Of a stretch of DNA of 47,894 nt, positions 8,884-16,584 are shown piece by piece. Where the stretch lies: assembly GCA_029261795.1 (NCBI GenBank), contig JAJDAP010000112.1:1-47894 (forward strand), given 5' to 3'. The notes below the pieces were generated by a model. The model searched no databases, was not told the origin of the DNA, and saw only the letters and a list, made by a program, of their open reading frames with translations. The translations under genes and the position numbers were made by a program. Source of the stretch: Deltaproteobacteria bacterium (GTDB lineage: Bacteria > Myxococcota_A > UBA9160 > UBA6930). The first letter of the stretch is position 1. Every line of letters begins with the position of its first letter.

Positions 8884-9978
8884 TCACCGCGGTTCGATCG
8901 CGAGCGCGATGCGGCAGACCATGTTCGCCAGAGCTGCAGTGCCGACGGTCTCGAGGAACGCCGCATTGCTCAGAGAATCCCGTAGCGCCTGACCGCGGCG
9001 TTGAACCACCCCGGGTCGATATCGAATCGTCTCGCGCACGTATGGCAGGATGCTCGCTTCTTCGCCGCTGAGCAGCGGGGACGCGAGGTTTGCGATCAGC
9101 TCATCGACGACGCCCTCCGAAAACGCGGGGTCCTCCGCGGCGAGCAGGTTCCGAGCCTCGCGCTCGCAGGAGTCCGCGCCGAGCCCGCGTGCGATGACGG
9201 CGAAGATGAGCGCCTTGGTTCGGGCCGGAAGATTCGGAGACGCCCAAGCCTCGTCGAGAATCTTTCTCAGAACGCGATTGTGGGGAAGCTCCGAGAGTGC
9301 GCTGGTCAAGAACCCGAACGGGCCGTCTTTCAGCGGGAGCGACTGGTCAACGTCCTTGGGCGTCACGCGGAGCCTGGCGAGCGTATTCCGATACAGAAGA
9401 CGCAGCGGAATGTGAAGCAAGCGCTCGAAACGACTTCGGTTGACGCGCTCGGCAGCCTCGGGCGGTAGCGCCAGGAGCGTCCCGAAGCGGTTGTGGAAGA
9501 TGACGACGCCGGTAAACAGCGCCAATTCCCGGATGGCCGCTTCGTCGAACCCGACATCGCGCAGTGCCACGTGGTCGTCGCGCGTCGGAGGCGGATTCGA
9601 CCGGGAGATCTTGCGTACGAAGTCCATCGCGCGGCCGATTCGCGGTTCGATGCGTGCCGTTTCGACGTCTTCTTCGAGCTGATCGATCTGGGCTTCAGGC
9701 ATGCCTGCAATGCGCATGAACAGGTGGGCCGCTCCGTGGCAGAAACGACAGGAGTTGTCCCGGCTCACGATGAGATAGATGAGATCCTGCAGGTCCACGA
9801 TGTGGCTGCCACCGATGTCGAACTCGAGATCGGCATGCATGATCCACGGACACTCTGCGAGGAACGCCGTGTACTGCGGAGTCGAACCGATCTCGCGCTT
9901 CGCGTAGTGCTCGAGTTCTGAGTTGCGCGTTCGATCGGCGATCGGAGGGAGCCACTCCACGTTCTCTAGCGATGGCAC
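8884..9978 (-). CDS. AhpD/carboxymuconolactone decarboxylase-like protein
   Basis: Predicted 364 aa from GTG 9978 with AGAGGA about six bases upstream; a longer open frame to 10218 looks non-coding at its start. The motif NSCRFCHGAAH places a CxxC pair at C77/C80 and a histidine at 84, the active-site pattern of AhpD-like CMD proteins that reduce peroxides or disulfides. An all-helical second half (about 180-364) may be a second, degenerate CMD-like domain without CxxC. The gene is 7 bp from the cyclase start, so the two form an operon. This suggests redox state and cyclic nucleotide production are linked (inference). Confidence 0.75.
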   Translation of the reverse strand: MPSLENVEWLPPIADRTRNSELEHYAKREIGSTPQYTAFLAECPWIMHADLEFDIGGSHIVDLQDLIYLIVSRDNSCRFCHGAAHLFMRIAGMPEAQIDQLEEDVETARIEPRIGRAMDFVRKISRSNPPPTRDDHVALRDVGFDEAAIRELALFTGVVIFHNRFGTLLALPPEAAERVNRSRFERLLHIPLRLLYRNTLARLRVTPKDVDQSLPLKDGPFGFLTSALSELPHNRVLRKILDEAWASPNLPARTKALIFAVIARGLGADSCEREARNLLAAEDPAFSEGVVDELIANLASPLLSGEEASILPYVRETIRYRPGVVQRRGQALRDSLSNAAFLETVGTAALANMVCRIALAIEPR

Positions 9979-10317
9979 GATGATCTCCTCTGGGGTGCAC
10001 GGCGCCTGCGGACTCGTCTGGAGTCCCGGCAGCCGGCCGGCTGGCATCCTACCTCGAAAGGATCCGACTGCGCCCCAACGAAGACCCGTGCGGGATGTCG
10101 CGGACTTCTGGATGAGCATCGACCAGCGGGGTGGGCCAGGCCCCCGGTGGAGTTGGTTGGGTTGTCGGTCATCGATTTGGCGTGACGGCGAGCGCGGCCG
10201 ACCATCGCAAGAAGGCAAGGTCCCACCCGCGGGAACGGGAATCGACCAGCGAGTGCTGGTCTAGCGTACCCTCAGCCACTTCGACCTCTCCGTCACTCCA
10301 GCCAGAAGGAACCTTCG
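9979..10317. other. Intergenic region, divergent promoters
   Basis: These 339 bp lie between the start of the AhpD-like gene (minus) and the small secreted protein (plus), so they must hold both promoters. I see two copies of ATCGACCAGCG (about 10118 and 10241) but no clear promoter boxes or RNA structure. Confidence 0.4.
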
Positions 10318-10695
10318 ATGCGATCTGTGTTCATTCTTTTGTTCGTTGTTCTAGTTCTCGGTGCGGCCGCAGCACAAGCGGATGATTCGGTCCGGTTGGC
10401 CAACTACTTCGTTTGTACGCTCGAGGAGGGCAAGACCCGCGCCGACCTGATGAAGTTCAAAGTAGGCTACGAGGAAGCGGTCGCAGCGGCCGGACTCGAT
10501 GGCTACGAGCTGCGCCTTCAGTTTCCCATGTACTGGGGCGGCGCAGACGGCGACAACTTCGTCTGGGAGGGCTCCTGGAAGGACCTCCAGGAGATGGATC
10601 GAATCTCGAAATGGTTTCGTCAGTCGGAGTGGCCTGCGCGCTTCGACGAGTTGATGGCATGCAAGAACAGCTCGCTGTGGCGGGTCGTCGATTGA
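10318..10695 (+). CDS. Small secreted protein of unknown function
   Basis: Predicted 125 aa; ATG 10318 follows AAGGAACC. A clear Sec signal peptide (FILLFVVLVLGAAAAQA, cleavage near residue 21) is followed by a compact domain of about 100 residues. That domain is rich in aromatic residues (QFPMYWGG, FVWEGSWKDL) with two cysteines (one early, one near the end in MACKNSS) that could pair. The pattern is reminiscent of dimeric alpha/beta-barrel (NIPSNAP/ABM-like) proteins, but I cannot name the family. It stands alone and is followed by a palindromic repeat. Confidence 0.75.
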   Translation: MRSVFILLFVVLVLGAAAAQADDSVRLANYFVCTLEEGKTRADLMKFKVGYEEAVAAAGLDGYELRLQFPMYWGGADGDNFVWEGSWKDLQEMDRISKWFRQSEWPARFDELMACKNSSLWRVVD

Positions 10696-10707
10696 GGCCG
10701 ACTTCGC

Positions 10708-10799
10708 AGTGACCGGCTGCATGCGGGCCCCCGCTACCAACCCGTCGCAGCAGGCGCATTCAGACTGAATCAGTCGGGGCGCCTGCTGCGCAGTTGGGC
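10708..10799 (+). repeat. Dispersed palindromic repeat, copy A2 (complete hairpin)
   Basis: This copy has both arms: CGCAGCAGGCGC at 10746-10757 and its exact complement GCGCCTGCTGCG at 10779-10790, around GACTGAATCAGTC. Outer sequences CCAACCC and GTTGGGC extend the pairing. It lies just after the small secreted protein and may also act as a transcription stop. It lacks the tRNA-like 3' extension seen in three other copies. Confidence 0.85.
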
Positions 10800-10951
10800 C
10801 GCGCCACGGGAGCTCTTGTGTGAGTTGGAGCATCAGGCTTCGATCCTGAACGCGCCTCGCGCTCCTGGTACCACGAACTTGCCATCGGGGAAGCGGCCCT
10901 CTGCATTCCGCGAAGCCACGCCCTGGTCGGGCCAACCTCGATCTCGTCGTC

Positions 10952-10979
10952 TTGACCTTTGATCAGATAGCTGTATAAC
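10952..10979 (+). promoter_or_regulatory. Sigma70-like promoter for the marR-arsM operon
   Basis: TTGACC (10952-10957) and TATAAC (10974-10979) are separated by 16 bp and lie just ahead of the MarR start at 11003. The next 12 bases (CACATATATTGT) are strikingly AT-rich for this genome and could hold an operator. The ribosome-binding site AGGAG is at 10991-10995. Confidence 0.55.
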
Positions 10980-11002
10980 ACATATATTGTAGGAGCCACG
11001 GG

Positions 11003-11473
11003 ATGAAATCCGCAGATCTGTCGCAGAAGTTTCGTGAGATCCTCGGACTTGCCTACCAGCGCGTGAACGCGCTGCAACGGGACGAGAAGCGCTGCTTCGG
11101 AGTCAGTTTGTCGCGCTGCGTGACGCTCGAGACGCTGCTGCGAGAAGGGCCGCTCCCGGTGCGGGCGCTGGCGAGCCGGCTTGGACTGGATGCGAGCACG
11201 GTGACGCGTTCGGTCGACGGGCTGGTACGCGAAGGGCTGGTTCGCCGGAGGCGGGACGAGCGCCGGGATCGCCGCAGGGTTTTCGTCGCGCTGACCGATC
11301 GGGGCCGCGCCCTGGCGCAGAAGCTCGAAGACTGTGCGGACGCTTATTCGGATGAGATCCTTGCGCGGATCCCACGAGATCGCCGGGAGGACGTGTTCTA
11401 CGCGCTGGGTGTGTTGGTCGAAGCGGTTGACGACCTGCAGGGAACGAACGAACCGATGGAGGAGACCCCATGA
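11003..11473 (+). CDS. MarR-family regulator, likely controlling arsM
   Basis: Predicted 156 aa. A winged helix typical of MarR is seen: TLETLL, then LPVRALASRLGLDAST (recognition helix), VTRSVDGLVREGLV and a basic wing RRRRDERRDRRRV. Three cysteines are present: C31 and C39 (CFGVSLSRC) before the DNA-binding domain, and C111 (EDCAD) in the C-terminal dimer helix. Its stop overlaps the arsM start (ATGA), so the two are translationally coupled. Arsenic operons usually use ArsR. A MarR protein here could sense As(III) through its thiols or another signal (inference). It probably binds the AT-rich stretch at 10974-10990. Confidence 0.85.
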   Translation: MKSADLSQKFREILGLAYQRVNALQRDEKRCFGVSLSRCVTLETLLREGPLPVRALASRLGLDASTVTRSVDGLVREGLVRRRRDERRDRRRVFVALTDRGRALAQKLEDCADAYSDEILARIPRDRREDVFYALGVLVEAVDDLQGTNEPMEETP

Positions 11474-12285
11474 ATGAATCCAATACTCGACCGGAAGATC
11501 CGAACCAGCTCCGAGAGTTGGTCTCCGAGAGCTATGGAAAGATCGCCGAGCGGGGAGCCGAGAGTGCCGGCGCCACCGAGACCGCACGTCGTATTGGCTA
11601 CGCGGCGGAGCAACTGCAGGCGGTCCCAGAGGGCGCCAATCTCGGGGTCGGATGCGGCAACCCGACCGCGATCGACGCGCTTCGACCCGGCGAAGTCGTG
11701 GTCGACCTGGGCTGCGGTGCCGGGATGGACAGCTTTCTGGCGGCCCGCGCGGTCGGACATGAGGGCAGAGTGATCGGGATCGACATGACGGAAGCGATGC
11801 TCGAGAAGGCACGGGCCAACGCCCGCGCGACAGGCTTCGAGAACGTCGAGTTTCGCAAGGGCTACATCGAGGCGCTTCCGATCGAAGACGAAAGCGTCGA
11901 CGTCATCATCTCGAACTGCGTGATCAATCTCTCGCCGGAGAAGCACAAAGTCTACGCTGAGGCCTACCGCGTTCTGCGGCCGGGCGGCCGCGTGATGGTG
12001 TCGGATGTGGTGCTCGAGCGATTGCTGCCGGAAGCGGTACTGCAGAGTATCGAGGCGTATATGGGCTGCGTAGGCGGAGCGAGTCTGCGCGAGCCCTACC
12101 TCCAGACGATTCGGGACGCCGGATTCAGCGAGGTGCGGGTGGAGCGCGAAGCCTGCTTCGGTGACACGATCGACCTGGACAGCCCCGAGATCGCAGCGGC
12201 GATGGAGAGACTGGGCGTCGACGAGGAGCAGGCGCGTGAGTATGGAAGCGCGGTGACGAGCCTTCACCTCTTCGCGAGAAAGTAG
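11470..12285 (+). CDS. arsM: Arsenite methyltransferase
   Basis: Predicted 271 aa, the usual length. It transfers methyl groups from S-adenosylmethionine to As(III). The family signature NLGVGCGNPTA is present near residue 58, then the SAM-binding loop VVDLGCGAGMD. The conserved cysteines in GCGNP, ISNCVINLSP and MGCVGGA are all visible, so arsenite binding should be intact. An ATGA overlap with the MarR gene means expression is tied to that regulator. No efflux pump or reductase gene is nearby. Confidence 0.93.
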   Translation: MNESNTRPEDPNQLRELVSESYGKIAERGAESAGATETARRIGYAAEQLQAVPEGANLGVGCGNPTAIDALRPGEVVVDLGCGAGMDSFLAARAVGHEGRVIGIDMTEAMLEKARANARATGFENVEFRKGYIEALPIEDESVDVIISNCVINLSPEKHKVYAEAYRVLRPGGRVMVSDVVLERLLPEAVLQSIEAYMGCVGGASLREPYLQTIRDAGFSEVRVEREACFGDTIDLDSPEIAAAMERLGVDEEQAREYGSAVTSLHLFARK

Positions 12286-12341
12286 GGCCACGCGTGGGCG
12301 CATCGGTGGACACGAGCCGCCTTTGTAGCGATGGAGGAGAA

Positions 12342-12845
12342 ATGAACTGGGAAGCAGTCGGTGCAATCGGCGACTTCGTGGGCGGAGCCGCCGTACTCGT
12401 GACGTTGGTCTATCTGGTGGTCCAACTTCGTCAGAATACGGTGCTCCTCCGCCAGAACCTCCGCGCCAGCCGGCTCGATGCGATGGACTCCGTCGATCAA
12501 GGTGGCCGGCATATTCGCGAGCGGCTCCTTACGAATCGAGAGATCGCCGAGGCGTATCGAGCAGCGCTAAACGATCCAGCGGGCCTCAGCGCTGCCGCAG
12601 CCTGGCAATTCGATCTCCTGATGATGGAACAGTTCTACTCGATGTAGAGCGCGTACCGCCGCTACGTCCAGGAAGCGGTCGATCCCGATGCGCTCGCGGG
12701 GGTTCTGCCTGTGCTGGACCGGGTGCTCTCGCAACCCGGCGGATGGACTTGGTGGAATCGGAACCAAGGTGTGTTCATCCCAGACTTCGTCGCATTCGTG
12801 ACCGAGCGCAGTGAGAAGCAGCAAGACGACAAGGGGACTGTGTGA
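12342..12845 (+). pseudogene. Membrane-anchored hypothetical protein interrupted by in-frame TAG
   Basis: ATG 12342 follows GGAGGAGAA. The frame encodes an N-terminal helix (GAIGDFVGGAAVLVTLVYLV) and a helical domain, then hits TAG at 12645-12647 after 101 codons. The same frame continues without another stop (YRRYVQEAVDPDALAG and onward) to TGA at 12843-12845, about 167 residues in all. I read this as a nonsense mutation in a formerly intact gene. Pyrrolysine insertion is unlikely since nothing else suggests it. Two short proteins from one gene cannot be excluded. The family is unknown. Confidence 0.6.
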
Positions 12846-12887
12846 CCGCATCAGGCCACCCACGGGATCTGCAGTAGCGTCACGTTT

Positions 12888-13046
12888 CGGGCCCCCGCTA
12901 CCAACCCGTCGCAGCAGGCGCTCTCAGGCTGAATCAGTGGGGGCGCCTGCTGCGCAGTTGGGCTTCCCGTCGAGCATCAGGTCTCGAACCTGTCTTCGCG
13001 TGTCCTCACGCGCAGGGTCGGGGGTTCGAATCCCCCGAGCGTGCCA
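12888..13046 (+). repeat. Dispersed palindromic repeat with tRNA-like 3' module, copy A3
   Basis: Both hairpin arms are present. The right arm continues as a tRNA-like module of 104 nt (12943-13046): GCGCCTG acceptor-like start, CAGTTGGG D-loop-like stretch, CAGG-TCTCGAA-CCTG anticodon-like hairpin, a perfect variable-arm-like hairpin CGCGTG-TCCT-CACGCG, T arm GGGGG-TTCGAAT-CCCCC, and GCCA end. The acceptor pairing is poor in this copy, and the anticodon stem is only four pairs. It lies directly upstream of the SelO-like gene; copy A4 lies directly downstream. Confidence 0.75.
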
Positions 13047-13143
13047 AGACACTCCTTGCCCGTCTGCCTGGACTGACAGGCCCCTTTTCCAACACGCTCA
13101 AGCGACACCCGGGTTGGTCCGATCTGAACCTGGGAGGTCGCGA

Positions 13144-14961
13144 ATGGCGACGCGATCCGATCGCGGTAGGTACCGCCGGTTTCGCAAGCTCGACGGAACC
13201 CATCCGTTCAGAGCAGCCGTGCCGAACGGCTTCGTCGACTACCCCGCGCGCCGCCGCCGCGACGGTGAGGTCGCCTACTTCAATTTTGCACTCGCAAAGG
13301 AAATGGGCCTGATCGCCCGCGATCACCCCAAACGCCTGACCCGGCCGCTGTGCGACTCGATCCTTGCCGCGTTCGCACTGGTCATCGTCAACGAATACGA
13401 TGTCGAACACGACACACCGATCGAGGCGGCGGACCGCCTCCAGAACACCTACATGGCGACTCGCTACCTGCAGCTCCAACACCCGGGGCGCGTCGGCGCA
13501 ACGTCGGGCGACGGCCGCAGCATCTGGAACGGATCGATCACGCACGGCGGCACGACTTGGGACGTGACGAGCTGCGGAACGGGCGTCACGCAGCTCTGTC
13601 CGGCGACCGGGATCGAGAGGCGCTTTTTCAAGACCGGTACCACCATCGCCTCATACGGGTGCGGGACCGCTGCGCTGGCCGAAGGAATCGGCGCGGCGCT
13701 GATGAGCGAAACGCTGCAGCGAAACGGCATCGCAACCGAACGGGTGTTGGCGGTAATCGCGTTGCCTAACGGTCGTTCGATCAACGTGCGTGCCGGCCGA
13801 AATCTGATGCGTCCGTCGCACCTGTTCGTTCATCTGAAACAGAACGACCTCGAAGGACTGCGCGGTGCCGTCGACTATTTCGCCGCGCGCCAGATCTCGA
13901 ATGGAGATTGGCCCGCACTCCGCAAGGGTCGTCCGCGATATCAGGTCCTGGCCGAACAGGCGGCGCGTACGTTCGCGCAGATCGCTGCGACGTTCGAGAG
14001 TGAATATATCTTCTGCTGGCTGGAATGGGACGGCGACAACATCCTGGCCGATGGTGGCATCATCGACTACGGATCGGTGCGCCAGTTCGGTCTGTACCAC
14101 CACGAGTATCGGTTCAATGACGAGGGCCGAATGTCGACGACGCTGCGCGAGCAGCGCGCGAAGGCGCGCCGCATCGTGCAGAATTTCGCCCAGATCCGGG
14201 ACTTCCTGAGCGAAGGAAAAAAGACGCCGCTTGCGCGGTTCGCGAAAGATCCGGTGCTAGATCTGTTCGACGCCGAGTTCGACGCCACGCGCAAGCGCTT
14301 GCTAATGCGAAACGTCGGCTTCGATGGCGACACGCAGGAGGTGCTGTTGCGCGGCGCCGCGCAGGAGATCGAACGCTTCCAGCGCGTGCATCGAACCTTC
14401 GAGCGGGCGCGTTCCGCGCGCGGCCGGGTGGCGGTCACCGATGGCATCAACTGGAATGCGATCTATTCGACGCGTGATCTGTTGCGTCGCCTTCCGCGAC
14501 GGCTTCTGGCTGGCGACGAACGGCTGTCGCCGCGCGAGTTCCTGGACGCGGGTGCGTCGACCTACGCGTCGCGACGCGATCGGGCGGTCACGCCACATCG
14601 CGCCCGCATGGCCCTCGAGTTTCAGCGCAGCTACCGCGCGTTGATCGAAGCAGCGGCGCGACTGCGCGGAAAGCCCGTCGAAGAAATCCTGGGGTCCGTA
14701 GTGACGCGATCAGCGGTCATCAATCGCTTCGACCGCATCACCGGCGACAGCATCGAGTACGCGACCACTGAATTGGTGCGCAACCGAAACCGCATCACGC
14801 TCGCGAAACTGCACGGGGTGATCGACGAATTCGTGCGACACCAGAGCTTGGATCCCGACGACAGGCCCAGCGACGATTCCGGTCCACCGCGCGACGAGAC
14901 GGCGCGACGGGTGGTCGACTACCTGATCGAGGCGCTGGCCGCATTCCGCCACAACCTGTAA
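13144..14961 (+). CDS. Divergent SelO (YdiU)-like pseudokinase, probable protein adenylyltransferase
   Basis: Predicted 605 aa; ATG 13144 follows GGGAGGTC. The order of motifs matches SelO: GDGRS early, then a block with SETLQRNGIATERVLAVI (compare SEAMHALGIPTTRAL in SelO), PSHLFVH, and WDGDNILADGGIIDYGS. In that last block D298-N299 and D308 keep the SelO spacing (DN, then D nine residues after N, then YG) for the catalytic and metal-binding residues. K163 (FFKTGTT) may be the nucleotide-binding lysine. SelO enzymes AMPylate redox proteins. The C-terminal third is Arg-rich and helical; no terminal Cys or Sec is seen. The gene sits alone between direct repeat copies A3 and A4, which suggests a transferred or duplicated cassette. 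Confidence 0.7.
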   Translation: MATRSDRGRYRRFRKLDGTHPFRAAVPNGFVDYPARRRRDGEVAYFNFALAKEMGLIARDHPKRLTRPLCDSILAAFALVIVNEYDVEHDTPIEAADRLQNTYMATRYLQLQHPGRVGATSGDGRSIWNGSITHGGTTWDVTSCGTGVTQLCPATGIERRFFKTGTTIASYGCGTAALAEGIGAALMSETLQRNGIATERVLAVIALPNGRSINVRAGRNLMRPSHLFVHLKQNDLEGLRGAVDYFAARQISNGDWPALRKGRPRYQVLAEQAARTFAQIAATFESEYIFCWLEWDGDNILADGGIIDYGSVRQFGLYHHEYRFNDEGRMSTTLREQRAKARRIVQNFAQIRDFLSEGKKTPLARFAKDPVLDLFDAEFDATRKRLLMRNVGFDGDTQEVLLRGAAQEIERFQRVHRTFERARSARGRVAVTDGINWNAIYSTRDLLRRLPRRLLAGDERLSPREFLDAGASTYASRRDRAVTPHRARMALEFQRSYRALIEAAARLRGKPVEEILGSVVTRSAVINRFDRITGDSIEYATTELVRNRNRITLAKLHGVIDEFVRHQSLDPDDRPSDDSGPPRDETARRVVDYLIEALAAFRHNL

Positions 14962-14970
14962 GTGCGGAAA

Positions 14971-15102
14971 GCGCTCTCTCAGACTGAATCAGTCGGGGCG
15001 CCTGCTGCGCAGTTGGGCTCACGGTTGAGCACAGGGCTTCGAATCTGTCTTCGTGTGTCTTCAGGCGCAGGGTCGGGGGTTCGAATCCCTCCCGGCGTGC
15101 CA
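14971..15102 (+). repeat. Palindromic repeat right half with tRNA-like module, copy A4
   Basis: Only the end of the left arm remains (GCGCTCTCTC); the centre GACTGAATCAGTC and right arm are complete. The tRNA-like module runs 14998-15102 (105 nt). GCGCCTG can pair with CCGGCGT (one mismatch, one G-U), followed by discriminator G and CCA. GCTCA-CGGT-TGAGC forms a D-arm-like hairpin, and the T arm is GGGGG-TTCGAAT-CCCTC. The anticodon-like loop contains CTTCGAA. The following 15103-15289 shows nothing I can name. Confidence 0.75.
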
Positions 15103-15289
15103 GATATTCCGCGTACCGTCGCTTGTGCGCTCTGAAAGAGGCGGTGCCGCTGCAACAGGTCGTCTCAGGCCCGGCCTAGCTTCCGAGCGGCGTTCCAGGC
15201 GCCATACGCTTGGTGATCGGGCTCGGCCACAAGCGGTCGGTTAGGCCGATCACGTGGAGAGTAGTGTCAAGACGCACACGGAATCTGCA

Positions 15290-15925
15290 TCAACGGGGGG
15301 GTGGCGACGAAGCGGACGCCCAAAACCAGGCAAGCACTCCGAGCAGCATAGTTGACATCGAGAGTTCGGGGACGACGGAAACGGTGAGCGACGTCAGCGC
15401 CGCTCGTACGGTGTCGACATTTCCGCCGTCTGCGAAGGCGACGATGGCGAACTCGTGCTCAAACTCATTCAAATCAAGCGACGTGTGAAGCGAATCATCG
15501 TTGAAGATGTCGGCATCGAGGTCCTGGAAGTTCAAGATGAGTTCGATGGGGCTCCAGGGGCCGAAGGCGGGCCCTGTCGCCATTGACATGAACGCTTCCC
15601 AGACGTGATTCGTCCTCAGGTCGACCGTGATGTCACCGAGAGGGCTGGTGAAGGTGTGGCCACCGAACTGGAACTCGGCATGCTCGACGGCGCCGAAGAA
15701 GGACCCCAGGGACGAGTCCGGCTGGGAGTCAGGTGTAGCCGATTCGAACCTGATCTCCCCTGAGACAGCATCGCCCAGCGAGAAATCTGTCTGCAGGTCA
15801 AACGAGAAGATCGCGATTACCGTGCCGGTGAAGCTGAACTGGATCCGGCTCGCCTGCGCGGGGGCGGAGAGGGCGAGCGCGAGAAGCCCGACGGCCAAGC
15901 TGGTGATTGCTGTTCGCTGCGTCAC
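15290..15925 (-). CDS. PEP-CTERM-like secreted protein
   Basis: Predicted 211 aa. GTG 15925 has TAGGAG nine bases upstream. A signal peptide (SLAVGLLALALSAPAQA) is followed by a beta-rich domain starting RIQFSFTGTV, as in many PEP-CTERM proteins. The C-terminus carries VPELS, a hydrophobic helix (TMLLGVLAWFWA) and a terminal Arg. This is a PEP-CTERM-like tail with a weak basic end, perhaps degenerate. Such tails direct sorting by exosortase; no exosortase gene is in the window. Function outside the cell is unknown. Confidence 0.75.
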   Translation of the reverse strand: MTQRTAITSLAVGLLALALSAPAQASRIQFSFTGTVIAIFSFDLQTDFSLGDAVSGEIRFESATPDSQPDSSLGSFFGAVEHAEFQFGGHTFTSPLGDITVDLRTNHVWEAFMSMATGPAFGPWSPIELILNFQDLDADIFNDDSLHTSLDLNEFEHEFAIVAFADGGNVDTVRAALTSLTVSVVPELSMSTMLLGVLAWFWASASSPPPR

Positions 15926-16056
15926 GTGTGCAGACTCCTACCAGGGTATGTGGTTCGCCGTCCCTCGATGTGGCATGCCGGCGCATGGACACCGACGATC
16001 GACTCTCGCGCGCCGGCGCCAGATAAAGCGCCGCGGCCATACATAGAAAACCCGCT

Positions 16057-16377
16057 TCAGGCGATCAAGACATCCAAGCCCGACCAATCGATGGCCGCTT
16101 GCCCGGCGAAGCGCTGGAGCAGGAGTTCGCCGTCTTCATCTTGACTCGCCGGAAACTCCGCGACTTTCTTTTCCAGGTCTGCGGTTTCGGGGCAGGCGAT
16201 TTCATCGTCTGTCGATATGCCATCCTCATGCTTCAAGCCGAGCAAGTCGAGCCATCCTGTGAGCAGTTCGAGGCGACACTTCAGAAAGTAGATCGCAAAG
16301 AGTTCTTCCGCGAGCGGACTGGCTGCGGGTCTCGCCAGAGCTAGAACGTCGATCTCGCGATTCCGAAGTGCCGGCAT
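16057..16377 (-). CDS. Hypothetical protein
   Basis: Predicted 106 aa, acidic, with a helical middle (LAEELFAIYFLKCRLELLTGW) and no recognised motif (quoted segment is 20 or fewer residues: LAEELFAIYFLKCRLELL). No strong ribosome-binding site is seen, and its 5' end overlaps an IS-derived fragment in another frame. It could be a real small gene or an artefact left by decay of a mobile element. Confidence 0.35.
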   Translation of the reverse strand: MPALRNREIDVLALARPAASPLAEELFAIYFLKCRLELLTGWLDLLGLKHEDGISTDDEIACPETADLEKKVAEFPASQDEDGELLLQRFAGQAAIDWSGLDVLIA

Positions 16378-16457
16378 GTCGTGCTGATGTTGCCGTGCTT
16401 CTCCGCGTACTCGAGGACTCGCGTCTTACGCCTGATTTCTTGTTGATCTTCCGTCAT
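16341..16457 (-). pseudogene. Transposase/integrase N-terminal HTH fragment
   Basis: ATG 16457 to TAG 16341 encodes only 38 residues: MTEDQQEIRRKTRVLEY, then HGNISTTCRHFGIARSTF. This is the N-terminal helix-turn-helix of IS481-like integrase-type transposases, which normally continue with a Tyr-Arg-Trp stretch and a DDE domain. Everything after the HTH is absent, so the insertion sequence is dead and mostly deleted. No terminal inverted repeats were recognised. Confidence 0.6.
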
Positions 16458-16584
16458 CTAGATCCCCTCGGTCATCCCCCGTCATCACCATGACAGGGTG
16501 TCCGACAGGATCTGTAATTTCACAGGCCAAAAATTCGCCTCCGCGATACCTGAAGCGCCCCAGGCAGTCATATAACCTTCCCCT

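Noticed and set aside
12645..12647. TAG as pyrrolysine codon
   Set aside because: No other sign of pyrrolysine use, no known amine methyltransferase context, and the gene lies among other decayed genes; a nonsense mutation is simpler.
12943..13046. Calling A3, A4 and A6 functional tRNA genes (for example tRNA-Sec or tRNA-Ser)
   Set aside because: Acceptor pairing is imperfect or absent in A3, D arms differ between copies, and the anticodon-like loop (CTTCGAA or TCTCGAA) does not fit Sec (TCA). They look like tRNA-derived repeats; kept as a finding, not as tRNA genes.
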